NCBI RefSeq assembly: GCF_963681195.1
Contig: NZ_OY808997.1
Span: 248,001-312,000, forward strand
Source of the DNA: Vibrio sp. 16
Lineage (GTDB): Bacteria > Pseudomonadota > Gammaproteobacteria > Enterobacterales > Vibrionaceae
Direction: 5' to 3'
Length of the DNA stretch: 64,000 nucleotides
Both the position numbers and the translations under genes were made by a program. Under the pieces are notes generated by a model that worked only from the letters and a program-made list of their open reading frames with translations, was not told the DNA's origin and searched no databases. Shown here in pieces: positions 8,630 to 17,262 of this stretch (position 1 is the first letter of the stretch; each line of letters begins with the position of its first letter).

Positions 8630-10021
8630 TTAAGCGATTTGAGTTTGTTGCTCTTCTACTTGCTCAGCATTGCTAATCGGACTTTCTGCACCATGCATCC
8701 AGCGAACTAGTGTGTTTGAGAACAATAGCAGAATGACACCAGATACCGTTGCAGTCACCGCAATACCGCTAAAGATTGCCATTGCACCTAGTTCACCAAC
8801 GTGAGAGCCCACATAGCCAGCAACGTAGTTAGCTATCGCATTACAGCCAAACCATGCACCCATCATCAGCGAGGCGAGACGTAGTGGGGCTAGTTTAGTT
8901 ACCAGAGAAAGGCCAATTGGCGATAAGCAAAGCTCACCAAGGGTATGGAAGAAAAATGCACCGACTAACCATAGCATTGATGTTTTCACTGTCGTGTCGC
9001 CACCTTGTTCCATTACAGCGCCAACCATACATAAGAAGCCAAGCGCTAGGAAGAACATAGCCAGTGCAAACTTCACTGGAGAGTTTGGCTCGCGTTTGCC
9101 GAGTTTAACCCATAATACGGCCAATACTGGCGCTAGGGTGATAATGAAGAATGGATTCAAAGATTGGAACCAAGCAGCAGGAACTTCAAATCCACCAATC
9201 ATGCGATCGGTGTACTGTTGGGTGTAGATGTTCATTAGGCCGCCAGCTTGCTCGAAACCTGCCCAGAATACGATAGTGAACAAGCTCATCACTAGAATAA
9301 CTTTGATACGATCAAACTCTTCTTTTGTTAGTGGCTGCTTTTGGACCGAATTTTTAGTCGATAAATCTCGTTTCGCTGCGGGTTCACGGCCAATATCACC
9401 GAGCCATGATTGAGCCAAAGTCATTTGCATCACAAGGCTAATGACCATACCAATACCTGCAACGACAAAACCTGCTTTCCAGCCAAAAGAAGTAGTGACT
9501 GAACCTGACACAAACCCTGCTAGCAGGGCACCAATGTTGATCCCCATATAAAAAATGGTAAAGGCGCCATCGCGACGGTTGTCTCCCTCTTGGTACAAAT
9601 TACCAACCATAGTAGAAATGTTTGGCTTAAACATACCGTTACCAGCAATTAATAGCGCCAGGCCAAGGTAAAAGGCACTGAGGGTATCAAGGCCAAAAGC
9701 GTTTGCTGGCATTGCGAGGGTGAATTGGCCACAAGCCATCAGCATACCGCCAATCAAGACAGAGCGACGTTGACCTAAATAGTTATCCGCTAAGTAACCA
9801 CCAATCAAAGGTGTAATGTAAACAAGCCCTGTATAAGTACCGTATAGGTCAAGGGCATCCTTAGTTGTCCATCCTAACCCACCATTTATCGTTGTATCGG
9901 TTAAATAGAGCACCAAGATTGCGCGCATCGCATAGTAAGAAAATCGCTCCCAAAGTTCGGTTCCGAACAGTAGGAACAGGCCACGAGGATGGCCGAAGAA
10001 TTGTTGATGTTGGTTTGACAT
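8630..10021 (-). CDS. POT/PTR2 family proton-dependent di-/tripeptide transporter
   Basis: An inner-membrane symporter moving di- and tripeptides with protons. At 463 aa with about 12-14 hydrophobic helices it fits bacterial POT proteins. It has the proton-coupling ExxERFxYY motif (ELWERFSYYAMR, residues 22-33), the PTR2 signature around GGYLADNYLGQRRSVLIGG and the second signature FTIFYMGINIGALLAGF. It is closest in style to the Dtp group; which paralogue cannot be said from sequence alone. It is a single gene convergent with chb. Confidence 0.9.
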   Translation of the reverse strand: MSNQHQQFFGHPRGLFLLFGTELWERFSYYAMRAILVLYLTDTTINGGLGWTTKDALDLYGTYTGLVYITPLIGGYLADNYLGQRRSVLIGGMLMACGQFTLAMPANAFGLDTLSAFYLGLALLIAGNGMFKPNISTMVGNLYQEGDNRRDGAFTIFYMGINIGALLAGFVSGSVTTSFGWKAGFVVAGIGMVISLVMQMTLAQSWLGDIGREPAAKRDLSTKNSVQKQPLTKEEFDRIKVILVMSLFTIVFWAGFEQAGGLMNIYTQQYTDRMIGGFEVPAAWFQSLNPFFIITLAPVLAVLWVKLGKREPNSPVKFALAMFFLALGFLCMVGAVMEQGGDTTVKTSMLWLVGAFFFHTLGELCLSPIGLSLVTKLAPLRLASLMMGAWFGCNAIANYVAGYVGSHVGELGAMAIFSGIAVTATVSGVILLLFSNTLVRWMHGAESPISNAEQVEEQQTQIA

Positions 10022-10329
10022 AAATATTACTAATCTTATCTATTAAAGAATTTTATTTTTGATTACATATACCTCTCAGATTAATTGACTGCAATGGGCG
10101 GTTTGATGGTATCTGTTCTCATGTTTTCTGTAAGTGTTTGAAAATAAGTAATAAAAGCCAAGAAAGGGGAGGGGTAACGCTGTGCTACAAACTAACTTTG
10201 CAAAATCGGTGGTTGTAAATGACAGTCAGCTGTTATTTTTCGCGCTTAAATATGCTTGCAATTTTAGCCTTACTAACAATAGTGAAAATTGCTAGGATGT
10301 TAGGCAAAACAACAGTTGGCTAAATAATA
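10022..10329. other. intergenic region between peptide transporter and rfaH
   Basis: A 308-base divergent spacer. It must hold both promoters, but I cannot assign either with confidence; TTGCAA near 10256 could be an rfaH -35. rfaH itself lacks a clear Shine-Dalgarno sequence. No RNA gene or small ORF with support is seen. Confidence 0.4.
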
Positions 10330-10827
10330 ATGAAACAGTGGTACTTGCTTTACTGTAAACGCAGTGAACAGCAGCGTGCGAAGATGCACTTAGAAAACCA
10401 AGGGGTAGAGTGTTACTACCCGGAAATACAAATCGAAAAAATGGTTCGTGGTAAGAGACAAGTAAAAAAAGAGCCACTCTTCCCGTCATACATATTTGCT
10501 CGGTTTGATGTAGAGCAGGGACCGACGTTCACGACGATCCGTTCTACTCGTGGTGTTGTCGATTTCGTTCGTCGAGGAGCGCTTCCTCAAATTTTACAAG
10601 GTGACTTGATCGTTACTCTCAAGGAGATCGAAACAGAGCAAGAGGGCTTAATGCAGGCTGGATTACCTGAAAAGGGAGACACAGTGAATGTCGCCACGGG
10701 GCAGTTCGCTGGGATGGAAGCGATTTATCAAGAGCCCGATGGCGAGAGGCGCTCCATATTGCTTGTCAATATGCTAAGTAAGCAAGTCGAAGTGACGGTT
10801 GACAACAAAGATTTAGATTTACAGTAA
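10330..10827 (+). CDS. rfaH: transcription anti-termination factor RfaH
   Basis: A NusG paralogue that binds RNA polymerase paused at ops sequences and promotes read-through and translation of long surface-polysaccharide operons. The 165-aa protein has the NGN domain (about 1-100; MKQWYLLYCKRSEQQRA, then LFPSYIFARFD and STRGVVDFVR) and a C-terminal KOW domain (about 110-160) that in RfaH can switch fold. It is not in a NusG operon (no secE or rplK nearby), which supports RfaH. ATG at 10330 was chosen for family length although no strong ribosome-binding site is seen. Confidence 0.93.
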   Translation: MKQWYLLYCKRSEQQRAKMHLENQGVECYYPEIQIEKMVRGKRQVKKEPLFPSYIFARFDVEQGPTFTTIRSTRGVVDFVRRGALPQILQGDLIVTLKEIETEQEGLMQAGLPEKGDTVNVATGQFAGMEAIYQEPDGERRSILLVNMLSKQVEVTVDNKDLDLQ

Positions 10828-10829
10828 AG

Positions 10830-10864
10830 AAATAAGGCTCCTAATATTAGGAGCCTTATTTTTA
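10830..10864 (+). terminator. bidirectional terminator between rfaH and asnB
   Basis: AAATAAGGCTC-CTAA pairs with TTAG-GAGCCTTATTT, a nearly perfect palindrome with A and T tracts at both ends. It serves the convergent rfaH and asnB transcripts. Confidence 0.88.
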
Positions 10865-10868
10865 GAGG

Positions 10869-12533
10869 TTAGTAGGAATCATTGTGGACGCTTTGTACTG
10901 CGCGACCAGATGGGTCTGCCATGTTCTTAAATGATTCATCCCACTCGATAGCTTTTGCCGAAGAACAGGCGACTGAAGGACCACCAGGGACACATTCAGC
11001 TGCTGATGGTAGTGGGAACAACTCTTCGAAAATTTCGCGGTAAACGTAACCTTCTTTAGTCGTTGGTGTGTTGTATGGGAATCGGAATGCCGCTGTTTCC
11101 ATCTGTTGATCAGTGACTTTCTCTTCAGCAACCTCTTTCAAGGTATCAATCCAGCTATAACCTACACCATCAGAGAACTGCTCTTTTTGGCGCCATGCGA
11201 TTGACTCTGGTAGGTAATGTTCAAAACATTCACGCAGGATGTGTTTTTCCATCTTACCGTTACCACACATCTTGTCTTCTGGGTTTAAGCGCATCGCAAC
11301 GTCGATAAATTCTTTGTCTAGGAAAGGAACGCGACCTTCGACGCCCCATGCAGCCAGCGATTTGTTCGCACGAGCACAGTCAAACATGTTCAGAGCAAGC
11401 AGTTTACGAACTGTCTCTTCGTGGAACTCTTTAGCGTTCGGCGCTTTGTGGAAGTAGAGATAACCTCCAAAGATTTCATCCGCACCTTCGCCAGACAGAA
11501 CCATCTTGATACCCATTGCTTTGATCTTACGACCCATTAGGAACATTGGGGTAGACGCTCGGATGGTTGTGACATCATAGGTTTCGATGTGGTAGATAAC
11601 GTCACGAATTGCATCTAAGCCTTCTTGAATCGTATAGGTCATCTCGTGGTGAACCGTACCGATTTGGTCCGCAACTTCACGAGCGGCTTTTAGATCCGGC
11701 GCACCTTCTAGGCCGACAGCGAAGGAGTGCAGTTGAGGCCACCATGCTTCCGACTTTTCATCGTCTTCAATACGCATTGCCGCAAATCGTTTCGCTACCG
11801 CAGAAGTAATAGAAGAATCAAGACCACCAGAAAGAAGGACGCCGTATGGTACATCGGTCATTAGCTGACGTTTCACAGCGGCTTCCAAAGCTTCCGTCAG
11901 TTCTTCTTTACTTGTGCTGTTACCTTGAACAGCAGCATATTCATTCCAGTCACGGATGTAATAGCGTTGTGGTTCTGTATCTGCGCTGCTGTAATGACAA
12001 CCAGGAGGGAACTCACTGACCGTTTTACACACTGGCACCAGTGCTTTCATCTCTGAAGCGACATAGTAGTTACCATGCTCGTCATAACCTTGGTATAGAG
12101 GGATGATACCGATATGGTCGCGGCCTACTAAGTATGTGTCTTTTTCTTCATCGTAGAGAACGAAGGCAAAAATACCGTTTAGCTCTTCAAGTAGATCGGC
12201 CCCCATATCTTGGTATAGCGCTAGAATAACTTCACAGTCAGAGTCAGTTTGGAAGTCATATTTACCTTCGTAACGTGCGCGAATCTCTTTGTGGTTATAG
12301 ATTTCACCGTTTACGGCAAGGATGTGTTTTTTATCTGGGCTGTAAAGTGGTTGCGCACCACTGTTTAGGCCAACGATGGCTAAACGTTCGTGCGCTAGAA
12401 TCGCTTTGTCTGAGGAGTAGATACCTGACCAATCAGGCCCACGATGGCGAAGCTTTTTAGACATTTCTAGTGCGATTGGGCGCAGCGCCGCAGCATCACT
12501 TTTTATATCTAAAATACCGAAAATCGAACACAT
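10869..12533 (-). CDS. asnB: asparagine synthase B (glutamine-hydrolysing)
   Basis: AsnB makes asparagine from aspartate, ATP and glutamine. Domains: an N-terminal class II glutaminase (residues 1 to about 200) starting MCSIFGILD with Cys2 as nucleophile, RHRGPD and NGEIYNH; then a synthetase domain with PP-loop SGGLDSS (about 234-240) and SGEGADEIFGGY. The 554-aa length equals the E. coli enzyme. It stands alone, facing rfaH. The 220-base leader is AT-rich with no obvious attenuator. Confidence 0.97.
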   Translation of the reverse strand: MCSIFGILDIKSDAAALRPIALEMSKKLRHRGPDWSGIYSSDKAILAHERLAIVGLNSGAQPLYSPDKKHILAVNGEIYNHKEIRARYEGKYDFQTDSDCEVILALYQDMGADLLEELNGIFAFVLYDEEKDTYLVGRDHIGIIPLYQGYDEHGNYYVASEMKALVPVCKTVSEFPPGCHYSSADTEPQRYYIRDWNEYAAVQGNSTSKEELTEALEAAVKRQLMTDVPYGVLLSGGLDSSITSAVAKRFAAMRIEDDEKSEAWWPQLHSFAVGLEGAPDLKAAREVADQIGTVHHEMTYTIQEGLDAIRDVIYHIETYDVTTIRASTPMFLMGRKIKAMGIKMVLSGEGADEIFGGYLYFHKAPNAKEFHEETVRKLLALNMFDCARANKSLAAWGVEGRVPFLDKEFIDVAMRLNPEDKMCGNGKMEKHILRECFEHYLPESIAWRQKEQFSDGVGYSWIDTLKEVAEEKVTDQQMETAAFRFPYNTPTTKEGYVYREIFEELFPLPSAAECVPGGPSVACSSAKAIEWDESFKNMADPSGRAVQSVHNDSY

Positions 12534-12710
12534 ACAACTTCCCTTTAATAATTAATTAACTTGCTGAGTTCAATTTGCCATTCTGATTAAAAAAATCAAC
12601 CGTGATTGATGAAAAAAGTACTACAAAGCGCTTCTTGGTGAATTTTATCTAATTAAAATGAGCTTTAGATGAATGAAATTGATGTTTTGGTGGTTAAGTG
12701 AGCGTTTTCT

Positions 12711-12738
12711 GAAAAAAAAGGCTGCCAAATGGCAGCCA
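12711..12738 (-). terminator. terminator after the Kef-type antiporter gene
   Basis: On the minus strand GGCTGCC, a 4-base loop and GGCAGCC are followed by eight T residues. It ends the transcript from the gene at 12755-14344, just upstream of asnB. Confidence 0.88.
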
Positions 12739-12754
12739 GGAAATGGAGTTTGAA

Positions 12755-14344
12755 TTAACGAAGTGGATTGAACTCGGGTTTCAATTGGTCACATACGTGA
12801 CGTGCAAAACCGCTACCAGCCTCGTTGTAAATGTTAAAGGCTGCATCAACGCCTTTTTCTGTTAAAGCTTCTAATTGGTCGGGATATTCTGCGATAGCCG
12901 CGATTTGACCTTTAAAGTGTCGGCGCTGTAGCTGCTCAAGCGCGATTTGATTACCTTGGTGATGGGGCATCGCAAGTAGCACGAGTTTTACGTTTGCCGT
13001 GTCGAGGATCCGCTCCCAGAAGTCAGGGTCGGTTGCATCACCCGCAATGACGTTCCTGCCTTGAGCTTTGTGCTCTTTTGCGGCTTCCTCTCGCACTTCT
13101 ATCCCTAAACTGATTTTTCCGTATCGATTGCGAAGCTCGTCGTACGCACCTGTTCCAATACGTCCCATGCCCAAGATAAGAATTTGTGCGTGGCCAGGAT
13201 TAATTAATTGGTCTCGAGTATTGAGCTTTTCTGCGGCGGTTTCTTTTAACCAACGGCTTGAGCGCTGATAAATTTGGTGTCCGTAGCGGTTGATTGGCGC
13301 AGAAAGGACAAATGAAATCGATACTGCGAGTGCAAGAGCGACCAGAATGTCACCACTCATCCAACCCATTTTAAAGGCCAAACCGCCGACGATTAAGCCA
13401 AACTCACTGAAGTTGAACAGGCACAGAGAGGCTAGTAACGAGGTGCGCACGCGGAATTTAAACGCGTTTAAAACCACAAAATAAAGAATGCCTTTTAGTG
13501 GCAACAGTAATAAGAATAGAATTGATAGGGCGAAGCCTGACAGGGTTGGCTGCTCAGATAATCCGATATTGAGGAAGAAGCAGACTAAGAACAGTTCTTT
13601 CAAATTGAATAATGATTTGGAGAGTTCTGACGCCTTTTTATGCCCCGCAAGTAGCATCCCCAATATCAGGGCGCCGAGGTCTGGCTTCATTCCAACGAAT
13701 TCAAACAAGCCTGCACCAACAACGAGCGCGAAGAATATGCCAAATAGCACTAGCATTTCTCCATGCCCCACCCAGTCTAACAAGCGATAGAAGAGTGGAC
13801 GCATCAATGGAAGTGCGAATAGGGCAATAGCATACCACTCGGGCAATTTTCCTGTTGATGCCGTTAGGAATACCACCGCAAAAATATCTTGCATGACTAA
13901 GATACCAATAGCGATGGTACCGTAAGTCGCATTCATTTCGCCTTTTTCTTGCAATGATTTCACCGCAAACACAGTACTGGAGAATGACAATGCGAAGCCA
14001 AGCAAGACCACTTGGTCAATGGTCATTGCTGCCAGAGAGCTGATCCCGAGAAACTTAAAGCAGAGAAGCGCACCACTAAACAGAGCAGTAGACAAAAGGT
14101 TATGTATGGTTGCGCCTGCCCAAATCTCTTTGGACAGTAGAGTTTTGATATCGAGCTTCAAGCCGATAGTAAACAGCAGCAGAGTCACGCCCAAATCGGC
14201 GAGAGTGATGATGGTGTCATTAGTTTGAAAGCCGATTGCGTGCAAGCCAAAGCCCGCGAGCAAAAAACCGACTAATGGCGGAAGGTTGCATTTCAGCGCA
14301 ATAAAGCCCGCAAGAAAGGCGGTGGTGATTAAGATCAGTTCCAT
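12755..14344 (-). CDS. CPA2 family (Kef-type) cation:proton antiporter with TrkA-N domain
   Basis: A membrane protein with about 12 hydrophobic helices (residues 1 to about 345), including the CPA2-like LADLGVTLLLFTIGLKLD segment, then a cytosolic Rossmann NAD-binding RCK domain starting ILGMGRIGTGAYDELR (about 390). The architecture matches KefB/KefC/YbaL, which exchange K+ or Na+ for H+, but at 529 aa it is shorter than KefC and lacks a KefF/KefG partner next door, so glutathione gating cannot be assumed. Which cation it moves is unknown. Confidence 0.85.
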   Translation of the reverse strand: MELILITTAFLAGFIALKCNLPPLVGFLLAGFGLHAIGFQTNDTIITLADLGVTLLLFTIGLKLDIKTLLSKEIWAGATIHNLLSTALFSGALLCFKFLGISSLAAMTIDQVVLLGFALSFSSTVFAVKSLQEKGEMNATYGTIAIGILVMQDIFAVVFLTASTGKLPEWYAIALFALPLMRPLFYRLLDWVGHGEMLVLFGIFFALVVGAGLFEFVGMKPDLGALILGMLLAGHKKASELSKSLFNLKELFLVCFFLNIGLSEQPTLSGFALSILFLLLLPLKGILYFVVLNAFKFRVRTSLLASLCLFNFSEFGLIVGGLAFKMGWMSGDILVALALAVSISFVLSAPINRYGHQIYQRSSRWLKETAAEKLNTRDQLINPGHAQILILGMGRIGTGAYDELRNRYGKISLGIEVREEAAKEHKAQGRNVIAGDATDPDFWERILDTANVKLVLLAMPHHQGNQIALEQLQRRHFKGQIAAIAEYPDQLEALTEKGVDAAFNIYNEAGSGFARHVCDQLKPEFNPLR

Positions 14345-14364
14345 AGTTGTTTGTATTCTATCCT

Positions 14365-14401
14365 AAAAAAACAGGGCCATGTCTTTCAACATAGCCCCGT
14401 A
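14365..14401 (-). terminator. terminator after nagC
   Basis: On the minus strand ACGGGGC-ATG pairs with CAT-GCCCTGT, followed by a run of seven T. It closes the nagA-nagC transcript. Confidence 0.82.
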
Positions 14402-14428
14402 TTCTAACTCAACTAATTGCGTAGGCGA

Positions 14429-15643
14429 TCAGTCTTCGAGTAATTTTTGTAACAAAACGCCGTTTAACATCGCACGTTTGATCATTGCGAATGCACCTAA
14501 GGTTGGTTGTTTGTCTATCTGAGAGGCAACAATCGGTAGGTCACTGTGGAACGTTGTTAAAGATTGGTTTTCAACATTGCGGCGAATTGCAGGGAAGACG
14601 ATATCCTCACACTGAGTGATGTTACCCGCAATGATGACTTTCTGTGGGTTGAACAAGTTAATGGTTATCGCGATCGCTTTACCCAATTGATTACCGACGC
14701 GCACTAAGCTTTGTTTGGCCAGTTCATCACCAAGATTTGCGTGCTCACACACGTCACCAATGGTGATGGATTCTAAGGCTGTTAAACTTGATTCATAACC
14801 TTGCGCAATCAGTTTGTTTACGCGCTCAACAATTGCTGGGTTTGCGGCAACGGTTTCTAAACAACCAAAGTTCCCGCATTGACACTGTTCACCGAGTGGG
14901 TCGATTTGAATATGACCAATCTCACCAACATTTCGGTTATAACCAAGGAAAACTTGCCCATTAACAATGATGCCCGCACCGGTACCTCTGTGAACACTGA
15001 CTAAAATGGAGTCTTGGCAGTCTTTGCTGGCGCCAAAGTAATGCTCTGCGAGCGCCATGCCACGAACGTCGTTACCCACAAAACACTGAACGTGGAAGGT
15101 ATTTTTAACGAGTTCAGCCAAACCAAGGTTATCAATAGTGATGTTAGGCATGTATTCGACAACCCCTGTTTCTGGGTTGACTAGACCAGGTAAAGAGATG
15201 CCGATGGCGATAAGTTGATTGATAATCGTGTGATTATCAGTGATGAACTGTTTGAGATGAGAGAGTAAACCGTCAACGAGTTCATCTTGCGTGGTGTAGA
15301 AGAACTCTGTGTAGTCAGAAGCAAGCTCTTTACCACCCAAGTTGTACAAACTGAATTGGATGTAGTCTCGCCCAATACGTACTGCCACTGAATGGAACGG
15401 TTCCACTTCTGTTGTCAAAGAGATCGCTCTGCGTCCCCCTGTCGAAGCTTGTTGCGCGACCTCCTTAATTAGGCCGCGCTCGAGAAGTTGGCGGGTAATT
15501 TTGGTAACACTGGCAGGAGCAAGTTGGCTGACATCAGCGACTTGGATCCTAGAAATCGGGCCTTGCTGGTCAATCAATCTGTATACAGCTGCACTGTTTA
15601 GTTGCTTAACTAAATCTACGTTACCTATTTGTCCGCCATTCAT
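14429..15643 (-). CDS. nagC: GlcNAc-responsive transcriptional repressor NagC (ROK family)
   Basis: NagC represses GlcNAc genes and is released by GlcNAc-6-phosphate. The 404-aa protein has an N-terminal winged helix (about 12-75; helix ISRIQVADVSQLAPASVTKI) and a ROK sugar-kinase-like domain with GTGAGIIVNG, the ROK glycine loop, and the zinc motif CQCGNFGCLE (about 251-260). It starts 2 bases past the nagA stop, so the two genes are co-transcribed. Likely targets here are the nagA and nagE promoters and perhaps chb. Confidence 0.94.
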   Translation of the reverse strand: MNGGQIGNVDLVKQLNSAAVYRLIDQQGPISRIQVADVSQLAPASVTKITRQLLERGLIKEVAQQASTGGRRAISLTTEVEPFHSVAVRIGRDYIQFSLYNLGGKELASDYTEFFYTTQDELVDGLLSHLKQFITDNHTIINQLIAIGISLPGLVNPETGVVEYMPNITIDNLGLAELVKNTFHVQCFVGNDVRGMALAEHYFGASKDCQDSILVSVHRGTGAGIIVNGQVFLGYNRNVGEIGHIQIDPLGEQCQCGNFGCLETVAANPAIVERVNKLIAQGYESSLTALESITIGDVCEHANLGDELAKQSLVRVGNQLGKAIAITINLFNPQKVIIAGNITQCEDIVFPAIRRNVENQSLTTFHSDLPIVASQIDKQPTLGAFAMIKRAMLNGVLLQKLLED

Positions 15644-15645
15644 TC

Positions 15646-16782
15646 TTAATTTTGCTCGTATTGTCCGTTAACAACAGTCGCTTGAACATTGAAGTCACGA
15701 TCAAATACGGTCAGGTTAGCAACCATGCCTTTCTTAACGCGGCCTAGTTTATCTTCCATACCGATCGCTTTCGCTGCATACAAAGTAGCCATGCGAAGTG
15801 CTTCGTCCAATGCGATTCCGACGTGCTCAACTGTATTTTGAACTGCTTCAATCATAGTGAGTGCTGAGCCGCCAAGTGTGCCATTTTCATCAACACACTT
15901 ACCATCACGGTAATATACTTTCTTACCTACAAAAATAAAGTAATCCATGTCAGCGCCTGCAGGAGCTGTGGCATCGGTCACTAATACTAATTTTTCACCC
16001 TTAATTTTGTGAGCAATACGGATGTTTGCATAATCCACATGGAACCCGTCTGCGATGATACCGGCGTATACGTCAGGCGTGTCATAGATTGCACCAACGA
16101 CACCTGGTTCACGACCAACCATTGGCGTCATCGCGTTAAATAGGTGAGTCGCAAAAGTAATACCTGCATCGAAGCTACGGCGAGCTTCCGCGTAAGTCGC
16201 ATTGGTGTGACCAATCGACACAACAATCCCCGCATTCTTCAAGCGTTCGATGTGTGTTGGCTCATTGTGTTCTGGTGCTAGCGTCACTTTAGCGATGACA
16301 TCTGCATTTTCACACATGAAATCGATCATGCTGTCATCGGAAGGGCGAATGTAATCGACGCTATGGATACCTTTTTTCGCTACGTTAAGGTAAGGGCCTT
16401 CAAGGTGAAGACCAAGTGATTGGTTTTGGTATTTTGCGTGATATTCACGAGCTGCTGCAACCGCTTGGCGCATGTCTTCATCTGATGAAGTGATGAGCGT
16501 AGGAAGGAAGCTTGTACAACCTGACTTAAGGTTAGCTTCGTGCATGATTTGCATGGTGTCTGCGGTGATCTCATCGTTTAGCATAACGCCACCGCAGCCG
16601 TTTAACTGTAGGTCAATAAAGCCTGGGCTAACATTCGCGCCGCCAAGATCGCGTGTTTCAATGCCCTCAGGTAGCTCTGAAATTGGGCAAACAGCGTCAA
16701 TCAACTCATTCTTGATGACGACCGCATGATCAACGAGAACTTCGTTACCGGTATAGATTTTACAGTTAGTTAGCGCATACAT
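15646..16782 (-). CDS. nagA: N-acetylglucosamine-6-phosphate deacetylase
   Basis: NagA removes acetate from GlcNAc-6-P to give glucosamine-6-P. The 378-aa protein is an amidohydrolase with metal- and substrate-binding motifs: LHLEGPYLN (about 129-137), [20 protein letters not shown] and catalytic-Asp segment [10 protein letters not shown]. It leads nagA-nagC and is divergent from nagE. No nagB is present in the window, so glucosamine-6-P deaminase must be encoded elsewhere. Confidence 0.97.
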   Translation of the reverse strand: MYALTNCKIYTGNEVLVDHAVVIKNELIDAVCPISELPEGIETRDLGGANVSPGFIDLQLNGCGGVMLNDEITADTMQIMHEANLKSGCTSFLPTLITSSDEDMRQAVAAAREYHAKYQNQSLGLHLEGPYLNVAKKGIHSVDYIRPSDDSMIDFMCENADVIAKVTLAPEHNEPTHIERLKNAGIVVSIGHTNATYAEARRSFDAGITFATHLFNAMTPMVGREPGVVGAIYDTPDVYAGIIADGFHVDYANIRIAHKIKGEKLVLVTDATAPAGADMDYFIFVGKKVYYRDGKCVDENGTLGGSALTMIEAVQNTVEHVGIALDEALRMATLYAAKAIGMEDKLGRVKKGMVANLTVFDRDFNVQATVVNGQYEQN

Positions 16783-17059
16783 GGTTAGCTAATCCTTATG
16801 TTTAGATTCTTAATACTTTTTAGTCATCTAATTGAAGTCATTATGCCACAAACTGAGACTTTATTTGTACGCTTCAATTAGGTTGCAAAATATCTTTAGC
16901 AAACGAAAAATGATTCAATCTATGTCGTGCTTTCGAGCGATAAAAGCTTGCCATGAAAAGAATAGGAGTAAAAGGATGGGAATCTATTCACCCGTTGTAT
17001 GACAATACTTGAAAGCTTTTCTACGATAAGAGAATACTTCGAATCTTATCCGATGATTG

Positions 17060-17084
17060 CTATTTTTTCGTATTGTAAAATAAG
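17060..17084. promoter_or_regulatory. candidate NagC operator
   Basis: CTATTTTT and AAAATAAG form an imperfect palindrome (seven of eight arm bases) around a TCGTATTGT centre, similar to the known TTATTT...AAATAA style of NagC boxes. It is about 180 bases before nagE. Confidence 0.45.
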
Positions 17085-17128
17085 TTTTATGATCTAGCTA
17101 GCAAAAACCTTCCCGATTGGCTGTTTCT

Positions 17129-17144
17129 GGTGATTAGGATCACA
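17129..17144. promoter_or_regulatory. candidate CRP site
   Basis: GGTGA-N6-TCACA differs from the CRP consensus TGTGA-N6-TCACA at one base. It is 118 bases before nagE. Catabolite control of a PTS sugar transporter is expected. Confidence 0.55.
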
Positions 17145-17262
17145 AATGATGAGGTTTTAATTTGCGGAGCAAAATTAATGTCATAAACTGACCTTGACTA
17201 AATTGAGCGACTAAAAAAAGTGGCTCGGCCAAAATACAAAAATCCTATAGGGGGAACTTAAG

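Larger units (their letters stand above)
16783..17262. other. nagA-nagE divergent regulatory region
   Basis: A 480-base AT-rich region between divergent genes, with candidate CRP and NagC sites listed separately, and a 10-bp inverted repeat (CTAATTGAAG at 16828-16837 and CTTCAATTAG at 16872-16881, 34 bases apart) close to nagA. TTGACT near 17192 might be the nagE -35, but no clear -10 follows. No ORF or RNA gene is supported. Confidence 0.6.
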
